DNA of 35,319 nucleotides from assembly GCF_003579925.1 (NCBI RefSeq), contig NZ_QUAL01000039.1, forward strand, positions 783 through 36,101, in the 5' to 3' direction. Origin of the DNA: Jiangella rhizosphaerae (GTDB lineage Bacteria; Actinomycetota; Actinomycetes; Jiangellales; Jiangellaceae). Of this stretch, positions 8,286 through 17,522 are shown in pieces; positions within the stretch are counted from its first letter, which is position 1, and each line of letters opens with the position of its first letter. A program made the position numbers and the translations under genes. Under the pieces are notes generated by a model that did no database searches, had not been told where the DNA came from, and was given only the letters and a program-made list of their open reading frames with translations.

Positions 8286-9059
8286 ATGTACGCCATCACC
8301 GGGATCACCGGCCACGTCGGCGGATCGGCCGCGCGCGAACTGCTCGCGGCGGGGGAGCAGGTCCGGGCCGTGGTCCGCGACCGCGGCGCCTTCGTCATGC
8401 TGCCGACCGTCCCGACCGGCACCGACGACGACCACCGGCGGCTCGCGGACTCGATCGCGGCGGCGGTCGCCGGCAGCGGTGTCCTGCACGTCGTCATGCT
8501 GTCGTCGGTCGGCGCCGACCTCGCGGAGGGCACCGGGCCGGTCCGCTGGCTCCACCACCTCGAGAACGGCCTGCGCGCCACCGGGGTGGTGGTGACGGCG
8601 ATCCGGTCGCCGCACTTCCAGGAGAAGGCCGAGGCGGTGCTCGGCGCCGTCGTCGAGCAGGGCGTCTATCCGGTCTTCGCGTCGTCCGCCGACGTCCCGA
8701 TCGAGATGGTCGCCACCCGCGACGTCGGCGCCGCCGTCGCCGCCGCGCTCAGGCACCCGCCGCTGGCCTCCGTGGTCGTCGGCCTGGACGCGCCCCGCTA
8801 CACCGAGCGGCAGGTCGCTGCGGCGCTGGGCAGGGTGCTGGACCGGCCGCTGGAGGTGGTGACTCTCCCGCGGCCGGCCTGGCCGGACGTCCTGCGCGAC
8901 GCGGGGGTGCCGCCCGCGCTGGCCGCCGAGCTGATCGAGCTCTACGACGCCGAGGAGCGCGGCCTGCTGCGGCAGCGTGGCGACCGGCGCCAGCCCTGTG
9001 CGACCCCGGTCGAGGAGACGCTGCGGGAGCTGGTGGCCGAGGTCGTCGCCACGTCGTAG
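8286..9059 (+). CDS. NmrA-like NAD(P)-binding protein with internal deletion
   Basis: 257 aa. TGITGHVGGSAARELLAAGE (residues 5-24) is the glycine-rich nucleotide motif of atypical short-chain reductases, and LHVVMLSSVGAD and a C-terminal TERQVAAALGRVL-type segment match NmrA/azoreductase-like proteins. Odd: after VRAVVRD (26-32) the sequence jumps at once to GAFVMLP. In relatives about 30-40 residues lie between these two blocks (the second beta-alpha unit and the 'D...L..AL.G' helix). The reading frame is intact and the ribosome binding site is good, so a shortened protein is probably made, but cofactor binding may be impaired. Likely regulated by the divergent AraC protein. Confidence 0.75.
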   Translation: MYAITGITGHVGGSAARELLAAGEQVRAVVRDRGAFVMLPTVPTGTDDDHRRLADSIAAAVAGSGVLHVVMLSSVGADLAEGTGPVRWLHHLENGLRATGVVVTAIRSPHFQEKAEAVLGAVVEQGVYPVFASSADVPIEMVATRDVGAAVAAALRHPPLASVVVGLDAPRYTERQVAAALGRVLDRPLEVVTLPRPAWPDVLRDAGVPPALAAELIELYDAEERGLLRQRGDRRQPCATPVEETLRELVAEVVATS

Positions 9060-9100
9060 GACCGTAGAGTGGCGGGGGCGTCTCGTGTGAGGGAATCGGT

Positions 9101-9409
9101 GTGAGTTCTGCGTTTCGGTGGTTCCGGGTCGCCGCGGTGGCCGAGGGCATCTCCTGGGCCGGCCTGCTGGCGGGGATGTTCTTCAAGTACGTCGTCGTCG
9201 AGAACGAGATCGGGGTGCAGATCTTCGGCCCGATCCACGGCGGCATCTTCCTCGTCTACCTCGTCACGGTGCTCGCCGCCTGGCGAGCCGAGCGCTGGAG
9301 CTTCACGACGACGATGCTCGGCCTCGCCTCGGCGATCCCGCCGTTCATGACCGTCTGGTTCGAGCGTCGCGTCACCCGCGAGCGCGAGCCCGCGCCGGTG
9401 CCGCAGTAG
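9101..9409 (+). CDS. DUF3817 small membrane protein
   Basis: 102 aa with a GTG start preceded by GAGGGA. It matches the DUF3817 pattern: an N-terminal FRWFRVAAVAEGISWAGLL helix, the HGGIFLVYLV segment, and a third hydrophobic stretch FTTTMLGLASAIPPFMTVWF ending in a basic tail. Three membrane helices are predicted by eye. The role of the family is unknown. It follows the NmrA-like gene by 41 bases and may be cotranscribed with it. Confidence 0.85.
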   Translation: MSSAFRWFRVAAVAEGISWAGLLAGMFFKYVVVENEIGVQIFGPIHGGIFLVYLVTVLAAWRAERWSFTTTMLGLASAIPPFMTVWFERRVTREREPAPVPQ

Positions 9410-9432
9410 GTGGCCCGGCCGCCGCTGATGTC

Positions 9433-9634
9433 GTGAGCACGGCTGTCATGCGCGCGTTCGTGCTGACCGGTCCCGGGGAGGGATCGGTGCAGGAGGTGCC
9501 GCCGCCGGTCGCGGCGCCGGGCGAGGTCGTCGCTGGTCGAGCCCGGCGGCCGGGTCGTCTACATCGGGCTGTCGGCCACGCCGAGCACCCTCGACACCCG
9601 CGCGGTGGTCCTCGCCGACCCCCGGCTGCCGTGA
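9433..9634 (+). pseudogene. Remnant of a zinc-type alcohol dehydrogenase
   Basis: The first part reads MRAFVLTGPGEGSVQEVPPP and continues VAAPGEVV, the start of a medium-chain dehydrogenase. A few bases later, in another frame, it reads VEPGGRVVYIGLSATPSTLD then TRAVVLADP, a segment normally found more than 200 residues downstream, and then stops at 9634. The catalytic zinc residues and most of the Rossmann fold are missing. An internal deletion with a frameshift explains this. It lies between the DUF3817 gene and the convergent acetyltransferase gene. Confidence 0.8.
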
Positions 9635-9643
9635 CCCCGGCCG

Positions 9644-10216
9644 TCAGCGGGTCTTGATGACTCTGGCCGGCACGCCGGCCACGACGCTGAACGGCGGGAC
9701 GTCGCGGGTGACGACGGCACCCGCGGCGAGCACGCTGCCGGAGCCGACGGTCACGCCGGCGACGATGGTGACCCGCCCGGCGATCCAGACGTCGTCCCCG
9801 ACGGTGATCGGCGCCGCCTCGAGGCCCTGCGCGTGGATGGGCCGGTCGCGGCCGGCGAAGACGTGGTTGGCGCCGATCAGCATCGCGTGCGGCGCCACCC
9901 GGACGCCGCTCCCGAGCGTGACCCGTCCGCCCGGGTAGCCGACGATGACGGCGTACGCCTGCGCCGAGCAGTCGTCGCCGAAGGTGACGTCGCCCTGGAC
10001 GACGGCGCCGGGCGCGATGAGGCAGCGCTCGCCGAGGACGATCCGGCCGTCGCGGGGATGGATCCGCGCCTCCGGGTGCAGCAGGCACGACGCCGGCGCG
10101 GTGACGCCGTCGTGGCGGCGCGCCCTGGCGAGCCCGGCGCGGGCGACCAGCCGGCTCGCCGGCGTGGTGCGCGAGGGCTGGCTCGCGCCCCGGTCCAGCC
10201 ACGACCACACGCTCAT
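9644..10216 (-). CDS. Hexapeptide-repeat (left-handed beta-helix) acyltransferase
   Basis: 190 aa. From about residue 45 the protein is built of hexapeptide turns, ending with the MaaA/WbbJ-type signature ITVGDDVWIAGRVTIVAG, then GVTVGSGSVLAAGAVVTRDV and VVAGVPARVIK. Such enzymes move an acetyl group from acetyl-CoA to a sugar. A His in GANHVFAG could serve as the catalytic base. Its ATG overlaps the stop of the propeller gene by four bases and it is the last gene of the long minus-strand polysaccharide operon. It may acetylate sugars released by that system, either as detoxification or for export; this is inference. Confidence 0.85.
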   Translation of the reverse strand: MSVWSWLDRGASQPSRTTPASRLVARAGLARARRHDGVTAPASCLLHPEARIHPRDGRIVLGERCLIAPGAVVQGDVTFGDDCSAQAYAVIVGYPGGRVTLGSGVRVAPHAMLIGANHVFAGRDRPIHAQGLEAAPITVGDDVWIAGRVTIVAGVTVGSGSVLAAGAVVTRDVPPFSVVAGVPARVIKTR

Positions 10217-11388
10217 CGTGGCGTCGCCACCTCGACGAGCACCGCGTCGGCGCCGGGCAGCGCGTTGGCCAGCACGCGGTCGCCGGACGGGTGGAAGACC
10301 GGGTGGTGGTCGGTGCTCAGCGGCGTGCGCCCGCCGGGGTGCGTCGCGCCGCGGAACTTCGGCAGCTCCGTCCGTGCGACCTCCGCTCCGGTCGATCGGG
10401 ACAGGAACACGACGGCGCCGCCGGTCGGCGTGGCCTCGTCGGTGACCAGCAGGTCGGGGTCGGCCGGGCTCGCCGACGGGTGCCCGCCGCTGTCGTGGTC
10501 GCTGAGCTTCCGGTACTCCGTACCGTCGTGACGGACCTCGGCAAGGCACATGCGGTCCGGCCGGTCCGGATCGGGCCCGTACCCGATCAACCGGTCGCCG
10601 TCCGGCTGCCACGACCAGTGCACGCCGGGCACGCCGAAGCTGAGGTCGACGGCCGGCCGGACATCGCTCAGGTCGGCCCGCGCCGTCATGACGTAGCCGA
10701 CCTTCGGCTCGCCGCGGCTGTACGTCGCGAGATGGTTGCCGAAGTAGAACAGCAGCCGCGAGCAGTCCGGACTCCACCGCACGCAGTACGTCATCAGCGA
10801 CAGCCCGCCGTCCTGGTCGCGGTCGGCGGCCAGCAGGCGCTCGCGCTCCGGGTGCTCGTCCAGAACCTGCTGGACGGTCAGCACGAGGTCGCTGCGCCCG
10901 GCGTCGAAGTCGTGCGCGAACAGCCCGTGCTGGTCGCGCTTCCGGAACGGGACGGGCGACGCGTCGGCGCGGTAGACGCCGTCGCCCGCCCCGGCCGCGT
11001 GCAGCATGCCGAGCAGCGCCGACAGCAGCGGGGCGTCCCCGGGCGGCGCGCCCTCGAGGTCGCCGTCGAGGACGGCCTCGGCGCCGGTGGCCAGCTCGCG
11101 CCGCACCACCTGCGGCCGTTGCAGCGTGCCGCGCGTGTAGTAGACGAAGCGCGCGTCCGGCGACCACGTCTGCCACCGGCCGGTGTGCCAGAACGACGCC
11201 TCGACCGGCCCGTCGCCGAACCGGTCGAGCACGTCGCCGTCCGCGGACAGGACGAGCACCTCGCCCGTGCCCCGCGACGGGTCGCCGCCGGCGGTGAGAA
11301 CGCGGCCGCTGCCGTCCGGCGCGTACGGCACGACGGTGTAGTAGGCGTGCACCAGCCACCGGCCGGGCACGGACAGCGTTCTCACCAC
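10213..11388 (-). CDS. Oligogalacturonate-lyase-like beta-propeller protein
   Basis: 391 aa without a signal peptide, so cytoplasmic. The repeats have WD/TolB-like blades (HTGRWQTWSPDARFVYYTRG, VRWSPDCSRLLFYFGNHLAT, HWSWQPDGDRLIGYG, STDHHPVFHPSGDRVLANA). The His-rich HHPVFHPSG near the C-terminus resembles the metal-binding part of PL22 oligogalacturonide lyases, but I cannot assign every ligand. Context (GH105-type hydrolase, importer, beta-helix protein in the same operon) supports action on imported uronic-acid oligosaccharides. It may instead be a non-catalytic sensor-like propeller. A second protein of this class is at 23988-25169. Its stop overlaps the acetyltransferase start. Confidence 0.68.
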   Translation of the reverse strand: MVRTLSVPGRWLVHAYYTVVPYAPDGSGRVLTAGGDPSRGTGEVLVLSADGDVLDRFGDGPVEASFWHTGRWQTWSPDARFVYYTRGTLQRPQVVRRELATGAEAVLDGDLEGAPPGDAPLLSALLGMLHAAGAGDGVYRADASPVPFRKRDQHGLFAHDFDAGRSDLVLTVQQVLDEHPERERLLAADRDQDGGLSLMTYCVRWSPDCSRLLFYFGNHLATYSRGEPKVGYVMTARADLSDVRPAVDLSFGVPGVHWSWQPDGDRLIGYGPDPDRPDRMCLAEVRHDGTEYRKLSDHDSGGHPSASPADPDLLVTDEATPTGGAVVFLSRSTGAEVARTELPKFRGATHPGGRTPLSTDHHPVFHPSGDRVLANALPGADAVLVEVATPR

Positions 11389-11400
11389 CAGCGAATCCTC

Positions 11401-14181
11401 TCAGCTGTTGACGGCGTCGACGGACAGGTCGGACACCAGCGCGAACTCCTCGATCGACGACTCGGCCGGCTGGTCCTCGACCCACGGGAGATCCAGCCGC
11501 AGCCGCCTGATGACGTCCTGTGGCTCCAGCCGGGTGTGCGTCAGGTCGAGGTAGTAGGTCGCGGGCCCGCTGGCCGGCGCCAGGTTGAAGGTCAGCTTCT
11601 TCTCCTCGTTGAAGGTCCCGTCGTCGACGGTGGTGAAGAAGACGTTCATCCGGCCGGCGGCCGCGCCGTTGGCGACGGTGATCCGGAGATAGCGGTAGTC
11701 GCCGGCGTCGAGACCGAGGTTGTCCGGCGTCCTGATCTTCGCCCCGGTGCTGTCGACGTTCGTGACGACGAGGGCGCCGTTCTGCACGCCGGCCGCGCTC
11801 GTGTCGTCGACGACGACGCCGCCGAGGCCGGCCTCGAAGTCCCAGCTCCGGCCGACCGTGGGCGCCTCGGTCTGGCTGAGCGTGATCGAGTCGACGTCGA
11901 TGGTGCCCGCGGCGGCGGTCTCGTCGGGCAGGTCCAACCGAAGCCGGGTGATGGTGCCGGCCCAGGAGGCCGTGTCCGTCACGGGTATGACGATCTCCTG
12001 CGGCGAGGTCATGGACGCCGGGACGGTGAAGGGGATGCGCTGGGTGGTGTTCCAGGTCGGGTCCGCGGCGGTGGTGAAGTAGAGCCGGCCCTGTGTCGCG
12101 GTGCCCGGGTTACGCAAGGTGATCTTGACGGCCGCCACGGTCGGCGCCGCGATGTTCAGGCCGGCGGGACTGTGCATGTACGAGTCCGCGCAGCTCGGCG
12201 TGTACTGCAGCCGCCCGCCGGTGGCGCCGAGCGTGACGCAGTTGACGGCCGTCCACCCCTGCGTTCCGGCCGCGAAGCCCCAGCCGGTGGGCGTCAGTCC
12301 GGGAGATCCGAGCGCACGCGGCCCCAGGACGTCCTCGTACTCGATCGGCAGGCCGGAGTTGTTGATGACGGCGGGGGTGCGGAAGTCGCCGGTCACGTCG
12401 CTGATCGTGACGCCGGTGGTGCCGCCGTTGACGATGACGCCGGCCCGCACCGCCGCCATCGTGGGGTCGATCACCGTGAGATCACGGACGGTGACACGGT
12501 GCGGCTGGTTCGTGAGGGTGCCGAGCTGGATCGGGTGGATGCTGCTCCCCACCGCCGGCCTGACGACGTTCGTGCCGGTGATGGCGATGTCGCGGCCGTG
12601 CTCGGCGCGGACCGCCGGGACGGTGATGTCCGTGAACCGGTTGTTGGTGATGGTGAACCCGGTGGCCGACGAGTCGCTGGCGCCGGCGATGGCGTCGCCG
12701 CCGATGACGATGGCGCCCCGGTAGTCCTGCCGGATGAAGTCGTTGTCGTCGACGATGAGGTTGGCGTTGATCGGGCCCTCGCCGCCCTTGGTGGCCACGG
12801 TGTGCACCAGCAGCCCGGCGGGGGTGTCGATGAACTCGTTGCGCCTGACCAGCACGTTGCGGCCGTGCGGGCGGATGCCGTGGCCGCGGAGGTTGCCGAA
12901 CTCGTTGTACGTGATCTCCGCCTCGGCGAACGTGGCGTTCGGGTTGAGGATCAGGTCGCCGTCTGACATGCCGGCGATGTTGCTGGTGAAGGTGACGGTG
13001 CCGCAGGCGAGGGAAGCCTCGAGGTGACACGTGTCCGACGTCGCCGACACTTCCTTGACGGTGGTCGTGCCGAGGAGCATCCGCGTGTCGAGGTCGTAGA
13101 TCTCGACCGGGTCGCCCTTGCGGAACACGGAGTCGTGGCCCTCGATCTTGATGGCGGTGTTGACCACGTTGACCTTGTTCTGGACGCCGGGGATCACGCC
13201 GACGCCGCCGCGGGAGACCATGGTGAAGTTGATCGCGTCGTCACCGCTGCCCCTGAACACCGAGTGGTCGACGATCAGCTTGCCCTTGTTGTAGGTGGTC
13301 AGGTGCACGGCGTCGCGGGTGGAGCTGAGCAGCCGGCCCGGCCCCGGATAGGTCTCGTAGTTCCGCAGCGTCAGGTTCTCCATGCCCGACGACCACAGCC
13401 CCATGAAGTTCGACGCCAGGTTCGTCACCCGCTCGATGACGACGTCCTTGTTGCGGCGCAGACTGAGGGTGATGCCGTCGGCGACCGCGGTGATCAGCGC
13501 GATGCGCTGGCCCTCGAAGAACGTCGAGCTGGCGATGCTCTCGTAGTACAGCCGGTAGACGCCGTTCCCGAGCGACGTGCGCCACTGGGCCACGTCGTCG
13601 TCCGGTTCGAAGAACCGCACCGTGAGCTGGCCCTGGTTGTCCAGCGGGAATCCGAGCACGCCGGAGCTGTTGAACATCGTCGATGTGGGGATGGGATAGC
13701 CGGCGTCGACGGTCACGTCGATGTATCCCAGCGCGGCGTTGGACGCGTCGGCGACGGTGAGCTGGGTCCACGGCAGATACTCGTTCGGCCGGTCCAGCCG
13801 CAGGTCCTGCAGGGTGATGTCCTCGCTGTCGCGGATGTCGAACGCGTTCAGCCGGTCGCCGAGGGTGAGCAGCTCCGTGCCGCCGGCGTTCTGGCCGGCG
13901 CCGCGGATGGTGATCCGGTCCGCGTCGTACAGCTTGAGCGGCGCGTCGAGCCGGAACGTCTCAGCGGGGAACGTGACGGTGGCGGTCCGGTTCGGGTCGG
14001 CGGCGGTGTAGGTCTTGGCGGCCGTGAGCACATCCTGGATCGTGCCGGCGGTGGCGCCGGGGGCGATGGGGAAGTCCTGGGTGTCCGCATGCGCGGGCAG
14101 GACGGCGGCCGGGCCGGCGAGGGTGGCCGCGGCCAGGGTCAGAGCGGCGAGTACTCGGGCGAGCGGGCGGGGAGATCTCAT
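11401..14181 (-). CDS. Secreted right-handed beta-helix glycoside hydrolase or lyase
   Basis: 926 aa. A signal peptide (cut near residue 32, after ALPAHA-type sequence) shows export. Residues about 60-600 are parallel beta-helix coils. Two conserved-looking acidic motifs sit on adjacent coils: RDAVHL (289-294) and GDDAINF (313-319), a combination reminiscent of GH110 alpha-galactosidases and, more distantly, GH28. Residues 640-920 form two similar beta-sandwich-like repeats (each with LRLDLP), probably carbohydrate-binding. It is embedded in the importer operon, ten bases after the ATPase gene and twelve before the propeller gene. Likely role: extracellular attack on the polymer. Hydrolase versus lyase cannot be decided by eye. 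Confidence 0.75.
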   Translation of the reverse strand: MRSPRPLARVLAALTLAAATLAGPAAVLPAHADTQDFPIAPGATAGTIQDVLTAAKTYTAADPNRTATVTFPAETFRLDAPLKLYDADRITIRGAGQNAGGTELLTLGDRLNAFDIRDSEDITLQDLRLDRPNEYLPWTQLTVADASNAALGYIDVTVDAGYPIPTSTMFNSSGVLGFPLDNQGQLTVRFFEPDDDVAQWRTSLGNGVYRLYYESIASSTFFEGQRIALITAVADGITLSLRRNKDVVIERVTNLASNFMGLWSSGMENLTLRNYETYPGPGRLLSSTRDAVHLTTYNKGKLIVDHSVFRGSGDDAINFTMVSRGGVGVIPGVQNKVNVVNTAIKIEGHDSVFRKGDPVEIYDLDTRMLLGTTTVKEVSATSDTCHLEASLACGTVTFTSNIAGMSDGDLILNPNATFAEAEITYNEFGNLRGHGIRPHGRNVLVRRNEFIDTPAGLLVHTVATKGGEGPINANLIVDDNDFIRQDYRGAIVIGGDAIAGASDSSATGFTITNNRFTDITVPAVRAEHGRDIAITGTNVVRPAVGSSIHPIQLGTLTNQPHRVTVRDLTVIDPTMAAVRAGVIVNGGTTGVTISDVTGDFRTPAVINNSGLPIEYEDVLGPRALGSPGLTPTGWGFAAGTQGWTAVNCVTLGATGGRLQYTPSCADSYMHSPAGLNIAAPTVAAVKITLRNPGTATQGRLYFTTAADPTWNTTQRIPFTVPASMTSPQEIVIPVTDTASWAGTITRLRLDLPDETAAAGTIDVDSITLSQTEAPTVGRSWDFEAGLGGVVVDDTSAAGVQNGALVVTNVDSTGAKIRTPDNLGLDAGDYRYLRITVANGAAAGRMNVFFTTVDDGTFNEEKKLTFNLAPASGPATYYLDLTHTRLEPQDVIRRLRLDLPWVEDQPAESSIEEFALVSDLSVDAVNS

Positions 14182-14190
14182 GCTGACTCC

Positions 14191-16347
14191 TCACATCTCG
14201 GTGCGGACTCCGGTCAGATCGAGCTCCGCGTGCCGCAGGCAGGCCACGTCGTGGCCGGCGGCGACGGTGTCCAGCACGGGCGGGCGGCCCGGCTGGTCGC
14301 ACAGGCCGGCGACGGCGTGCGGGCACCGCGTGTGGAACCAGCAGCCGGCCGGCGGGTTGACGGGGTCGGGGAGGTCGTCGGAGAGCCGGGTCCGGCGCGT
14401 CCGCCGGCCGGGCTCGGGAACCGGCACCGCGGAGAGCAGCGCCTCGGTGTACGGGTGCTTCGGCGCGGTGAAGAGCGTCGCGGTGTCGGCCAGCTCGACG
14501 ATCTTGCCCAGGTACATGACGGCGACCCGGTCGCACAGCGCCTCGACCACCGACAGGTCGTGGGAGATGAACACGTAGGTGAGCTGGAACTCGTCCTGCA
14601 GCTCGCGCAGCAGGTTGAGGATCTGCGCGCGGACGGACACGTCGAGGGCGGAGACCGCCTCGTCGGCGACGACCAGCCGGGGGCCCAGGATGAGCGCGCG
14701 GGCGATGTTCACCCGCTGCCGTTGCCCGCCGGAGAACGCGTGCGGGTAGCGGTCCAGGTAGTCCGGTGACAGGCCGACCTTGCGCAGCATCTCGGCGACC
14801 CGGTCGGTGAGCTCGGACCCGCGGGCGATGCCGTGGGTGACGAGCGGGTCGCCGATGATCTGGCGCAGCGTCATGCGCGGGTTGAGGGAGGAGAACGGGT
14901 CCTGGAAGACGGTGCGCACGTCGCGCTGGTAGCGGCGCAGCGCCCCGCCGGTCAGCCGGGTCACGTCGACGGGATCGCCGTCGCCCGCCCGGTACTGGAT
15001 CTGGCCGCTGGTCGGCGTCTCGGCCCGGACGATGCACCGGCCGAGCGTGGTCTTGCCGCAGCCGGACTCGCCGACCAGGCCCAGCGTCTCGCCCGGCCGG
15101 ACGGCGAGCGAGACGCCGTCGACGGCGTGCACCTGACCGGTGGTGCGGCCGAACAGGCCGTGCCGGATGGGGAAGTGCATGCGCAGGTCGCGCACCTCCA
15201 GCAGCGGCGGCCGGTCGCCGGTCACGGCCGCCGCCACGGGCTCGGCGACCGGCTCCGGCTCTACGACCGTCAGCGGGAGCGTCCGGCCGTCCGGGCGGAG
15301 CGCGTCGTCGTACAGCACACACGCCACCTCGTGCCCGTCGCCGCCGTCCAGCGCCGCGGGGTCGACGGTGTCGCAGACGCCGGCGATCGCGTGGTCGCAG
15401 CGGGGGTGGAACGCGCAGCCGGACGGACGGCGCGCGCCGTGCGGCACCTGCCCGCGGACGGTGGGCAGCACCCGCTGCCGGCCCGAGCCCAGCCGCGGCA
15501 CCGACCGCAGCAGCCGGTGCGTGTACGGGTGCCGCGGGTCGGTGAAGATCTGCTCGGTGCTGCCGTGCTCGACGACTCGGCCGAGGTACATGACGGCGAC
15601 CTCGTCGGCGATCTCGGCGACGACTCCGAGGTCGTGCGTGATGAACAGCACCGACATGCCGGTGTCGGCCTGCAGCTCGGCGATGAGGTCGAGGATGCGG
15701 GCCTGGATGGTGACGTCGAGCGCCGTCGTCGGCTCGTCGGCGATGAGCAGGTCGGGCGAGCAGGACAGCGCCATCGCGATCATGACACGCTGGCACATGC
15801 CGCCGGAGAGCTGGAAGGAGTACTCGTCGACGCGCTGCTCCGGCCGCGGGATGTGCACGCGCTTGAGCAGCGCGATCGCCTCGTCGCGGGCCTCGGCCTT
15901 GGTCAGCCCGCGGTGCAGCCGGAGCATCTCGCCGAGCTGGTCGCCGACGGTGTACATGGGGGAGAGCGCGGCCAGCGGCTCCTGGAAGATCATCGAGATC
16001 TGCTGGCCGCGGATCCGCCGGAACCGCGGGTCGGTGCGGCCGTAGGCGGCGAGGTCGACGCGCTCGCCGCCGCCCGGCGGCTGCCACCAGATGTGCCCGC
16101 CGCTGACGTGGCCGGGCGGGTCGACCAGCCCGAGGATCGACCGCGCGGTCACGCTCTTGCCGCAGCCGGACTCGCCGACGAGGCACACCGTCGAGCCCGG
16201 CGGGATCCGCAGGTCGACGCCGTCGACGGCGCGCACCAGGCCGTCGCGGGTGGCGAACTCCGTGCGCAGGCCGGACAGCTCCAGCAGCGGCGGCACCGCG
16301 GGGCCGGCGGCGGTGAGCGTCGACCCGGTGAACTCCATGTCGGTCAC
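14191..16347 (-). CDS. Fused double ATPase of a family-5-type ABC importer (DppD-DppF-like)
   Basis: 718 aa from GTG 16347, chosen because GAGG lies five bases upstream; ATG 16338 is an alternative. Two complete nucleotide-binding domains: Walker A GESGCGKS (58-65) and GESGCGKT (426-433), signatures LSGGMCQRV (180-188) and FSGGQRQRV (538-546), Walker B LLIADEP (200-206) and [11 protein letters not shown] (559-569). Each half ends with the oligopeptide-type C-terminal domain and its cysteine set (for example C311, C317, C325, C343), which in DppD relatives can bind an iron-sulfur cluster. It energises the two permeases encoded just upstream. Operon context indicates oligosaccharide rather than peptide import. 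Confidence 0.93.
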   Translation of the reverse strand: MTDMEFTGSTLTAAGPAVPPLLELSGLRTEFATRDGLVRAVDGVDLRIPPGSTVCLVGESGCGKSVTARSILGLVDPPGHVSGGHIWWQPPGGGERVDLAAYGRTDPRFRRIRGQQISMIFQEPLAALSPMYTVGDQLGEMLRLHRGLTKAEARDEAIALLKRVHIPRPEQRVDEYSFQLSGGMCQRVMIAMALSCSPDLLIADEPTTALDVTIQARILDLIAELQADTGMSVLFITHDLGVVAEIADEVAVMYLGRVVEHGSTEQIFTDPRHPYTHRLLRSVPRLGSGRQRVLPTVRGQVPHGARRPSGCAFHPRCDHAIAGVCDTVDPAALDGGDGHEVACVLYDDALRPDGRTLPLTVVEPEPVAEPVAAAVTGDRPPLLEVRDLRMHFPIRHGLFGRTTGQVHAVDGVSLAVRPGETLGLVGESGCGKTTLGRCIVRAETPTSGQIQYRAGDGDPVDVTRLTGGALRRYQRDVRTVFQDPFSSLNPRMTLRQIIGDPLVTHGIARGSELTDRVAEMLRKVGLSPDYLDRYPHAFSGGQRQRVNIARALILGPRLVVADEAVSALDVSVRAQILNLLRELQDEFQLTYVFISHDLSVVEALCDRVAVMYLGKIVELADTATLFTAPKHPYTEALLSAVPVPEPGRRTRRTRLSDDLPDPVNPPAGCWFHTRCPHAVAGLCDQPGRPPVLDTVAAGHDVACLRHAELDLTGVRTEM

Positions 16348-16354
16348 GTGCGCC

Positions 16355-17509
16355 TCACCGGTACGGGTCGGCGGCGTCGCGCAGGCCGTCACCGACGAAG
16401 TTGAAGGACAGCACCGCCAGCACGACGGCGACACCGGGCAGCAGCAGCCACGGCGCGTCGGCCATCGCCCGGAAGTTCTGTGCCTGCTCGAGCAGGACGC
16501 CCCAGCTGACGACCGGCGACTGCAGGCCCAGGCCGAGGAAGGACAGCGAGGTCTCGGCCAGGATCATCGCCGGGATCGACAGCGTGAGCGACGCGACCAG
16601 GTGGCTGGTGAAGCTGGGCAGCATGTGCCGGAAGATCACCCGCCGCCGGGTGGAGCCGTCGAGCCGGGCCGCCGTGACGAACTGCTCGGTCCGCAGCGAG
16701 AGGAACCGGCCGCGGACGACCCGGGCGAGGTCGGTCCAGGCGATGATGGCGAGGATGACGGTGATGGCGAAGTAGCGCTGCAGCGGTCCCCAGTCGCGGG
16801 GGAGCGCGGCGGCCAGGCCCAGCCACAGCGGCAGGGTGGGCAGCGACATGAAGAACTCGACCACCCGCTGGATCAGGCCGTCGGTCTTGCCGCCGACGTA
16901 CCCGGAGATGCCGCCCAGCACGACGCCCAGCACGAACGCCAGCAGCACGCCGACCAGGCCGATGGTCATCGAGACCCGGGTGCCGTGGATGATCAGCGAC
17001 AGCAGGTCGCGGCCGCGGTGGTCCGCGCCGAGCAGGTACACCGGCTGGTCGGGGTCCTTCGGGCCGAACAGGTGGATGTTCGTGTCGACCAGCCCGAACA
17101 GGGAGTACGACTCGCCGCGGACGAAGAAGCCCAGCTCGATCCGGGTACCGGGGTCGACGGTGTGGGTGAGCTCCAGCGTGTCCGGGTCCTGCTCCAGCGT
17201 GTAGCCGTTGACGTAGGGGCCCCAGTTCCAGTCGTCGCCGGACGTGTCGACCAGCTTCGGCAGCTGCGGCGGTGCGTAGATGTAGTCCTCGTCGAACCAG
17301 CTGGTCGAGTGCGGCGCGAGGAACGAGGCCAGCAGCGCCACGAGGTAGAAGCCGCCCAGCACGACCAGGCCGGCCATGGCCAGCTTGTGGCCGCGGAAGC
17401 GCCACCACACCAGCCGCCACTGCGACGCGCGGTCGCGGTCGGCCGGGGCCGGTGCCTGCTCCGGGGTCGGGTCCGGGGTCTGGTCCTCGGGCAGCAACGT
17501 CGTCGTCAT
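16355..17509 (-). CDS. ABC importer permease, DppC/OppC type
   Basis: 384 aa. A Pro/Glu-rich cytoplasmic N-terminus is followed by the OppC N-terminal helix (LAMAGLVVLGGFYLVALLAS), an external insert of about 100 residues, and five further helices. The coupling EAA-like region reads RLDGSTRRRVIFRHMLPSFT and the end SFLGLGLQSPVVSWGVLL is typical. It pairs with the DppB-type permease at 17523 (13-base gap), the double ATPase and the family-5 binding protein. The long insert between helices 1 and 2 is larger than in classical DppC and may contact the binding protein. Confidence 0.93.
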   Translation of the reverse strand: MTTTLLPEDQTPDPTPEQAPAPADRDRASQWRLVWWRFRGHKLAMAGLVVLGGFYLVALLASFLAPHSTSWFDEDYIYAPPQLPKLVDTSGDDWNWGPYVNGYTLEQDPDTLELTHTVDPGTRIELGFFVRGESYSLFGLVDTNIHLFGPKDPDQPVYLLGADHRGRDLLSLIIHGTRVSMTIGLVGVLLAFVLGVVLGGISGYVGGKTDGLIQRVVEFFMSLPTLPLWLGLAAALPRDWGPLQRYFAITVILAIIAWTDLARVVRGRFLSLRTEQFVTAARLDGSTRRRVIFRHMLPSFTSHLVASLTLSIPAMILAETSLSFLGLGLQSPVVSWGVLLEQAQNFRAMADAPWLLLPGVAVVLAVLSFNFVGDGLRDAADPYR

Positions 17510-17522
17510 GGTCTGCGCTCCT

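Noticed and set aside
10291-12966. Long plus-strand frame across the propeller and beta-helix genes
   Set aside because: Arg/Asp/Val-biased translation without motifs, overlapping two well-supported minus-strand genes.
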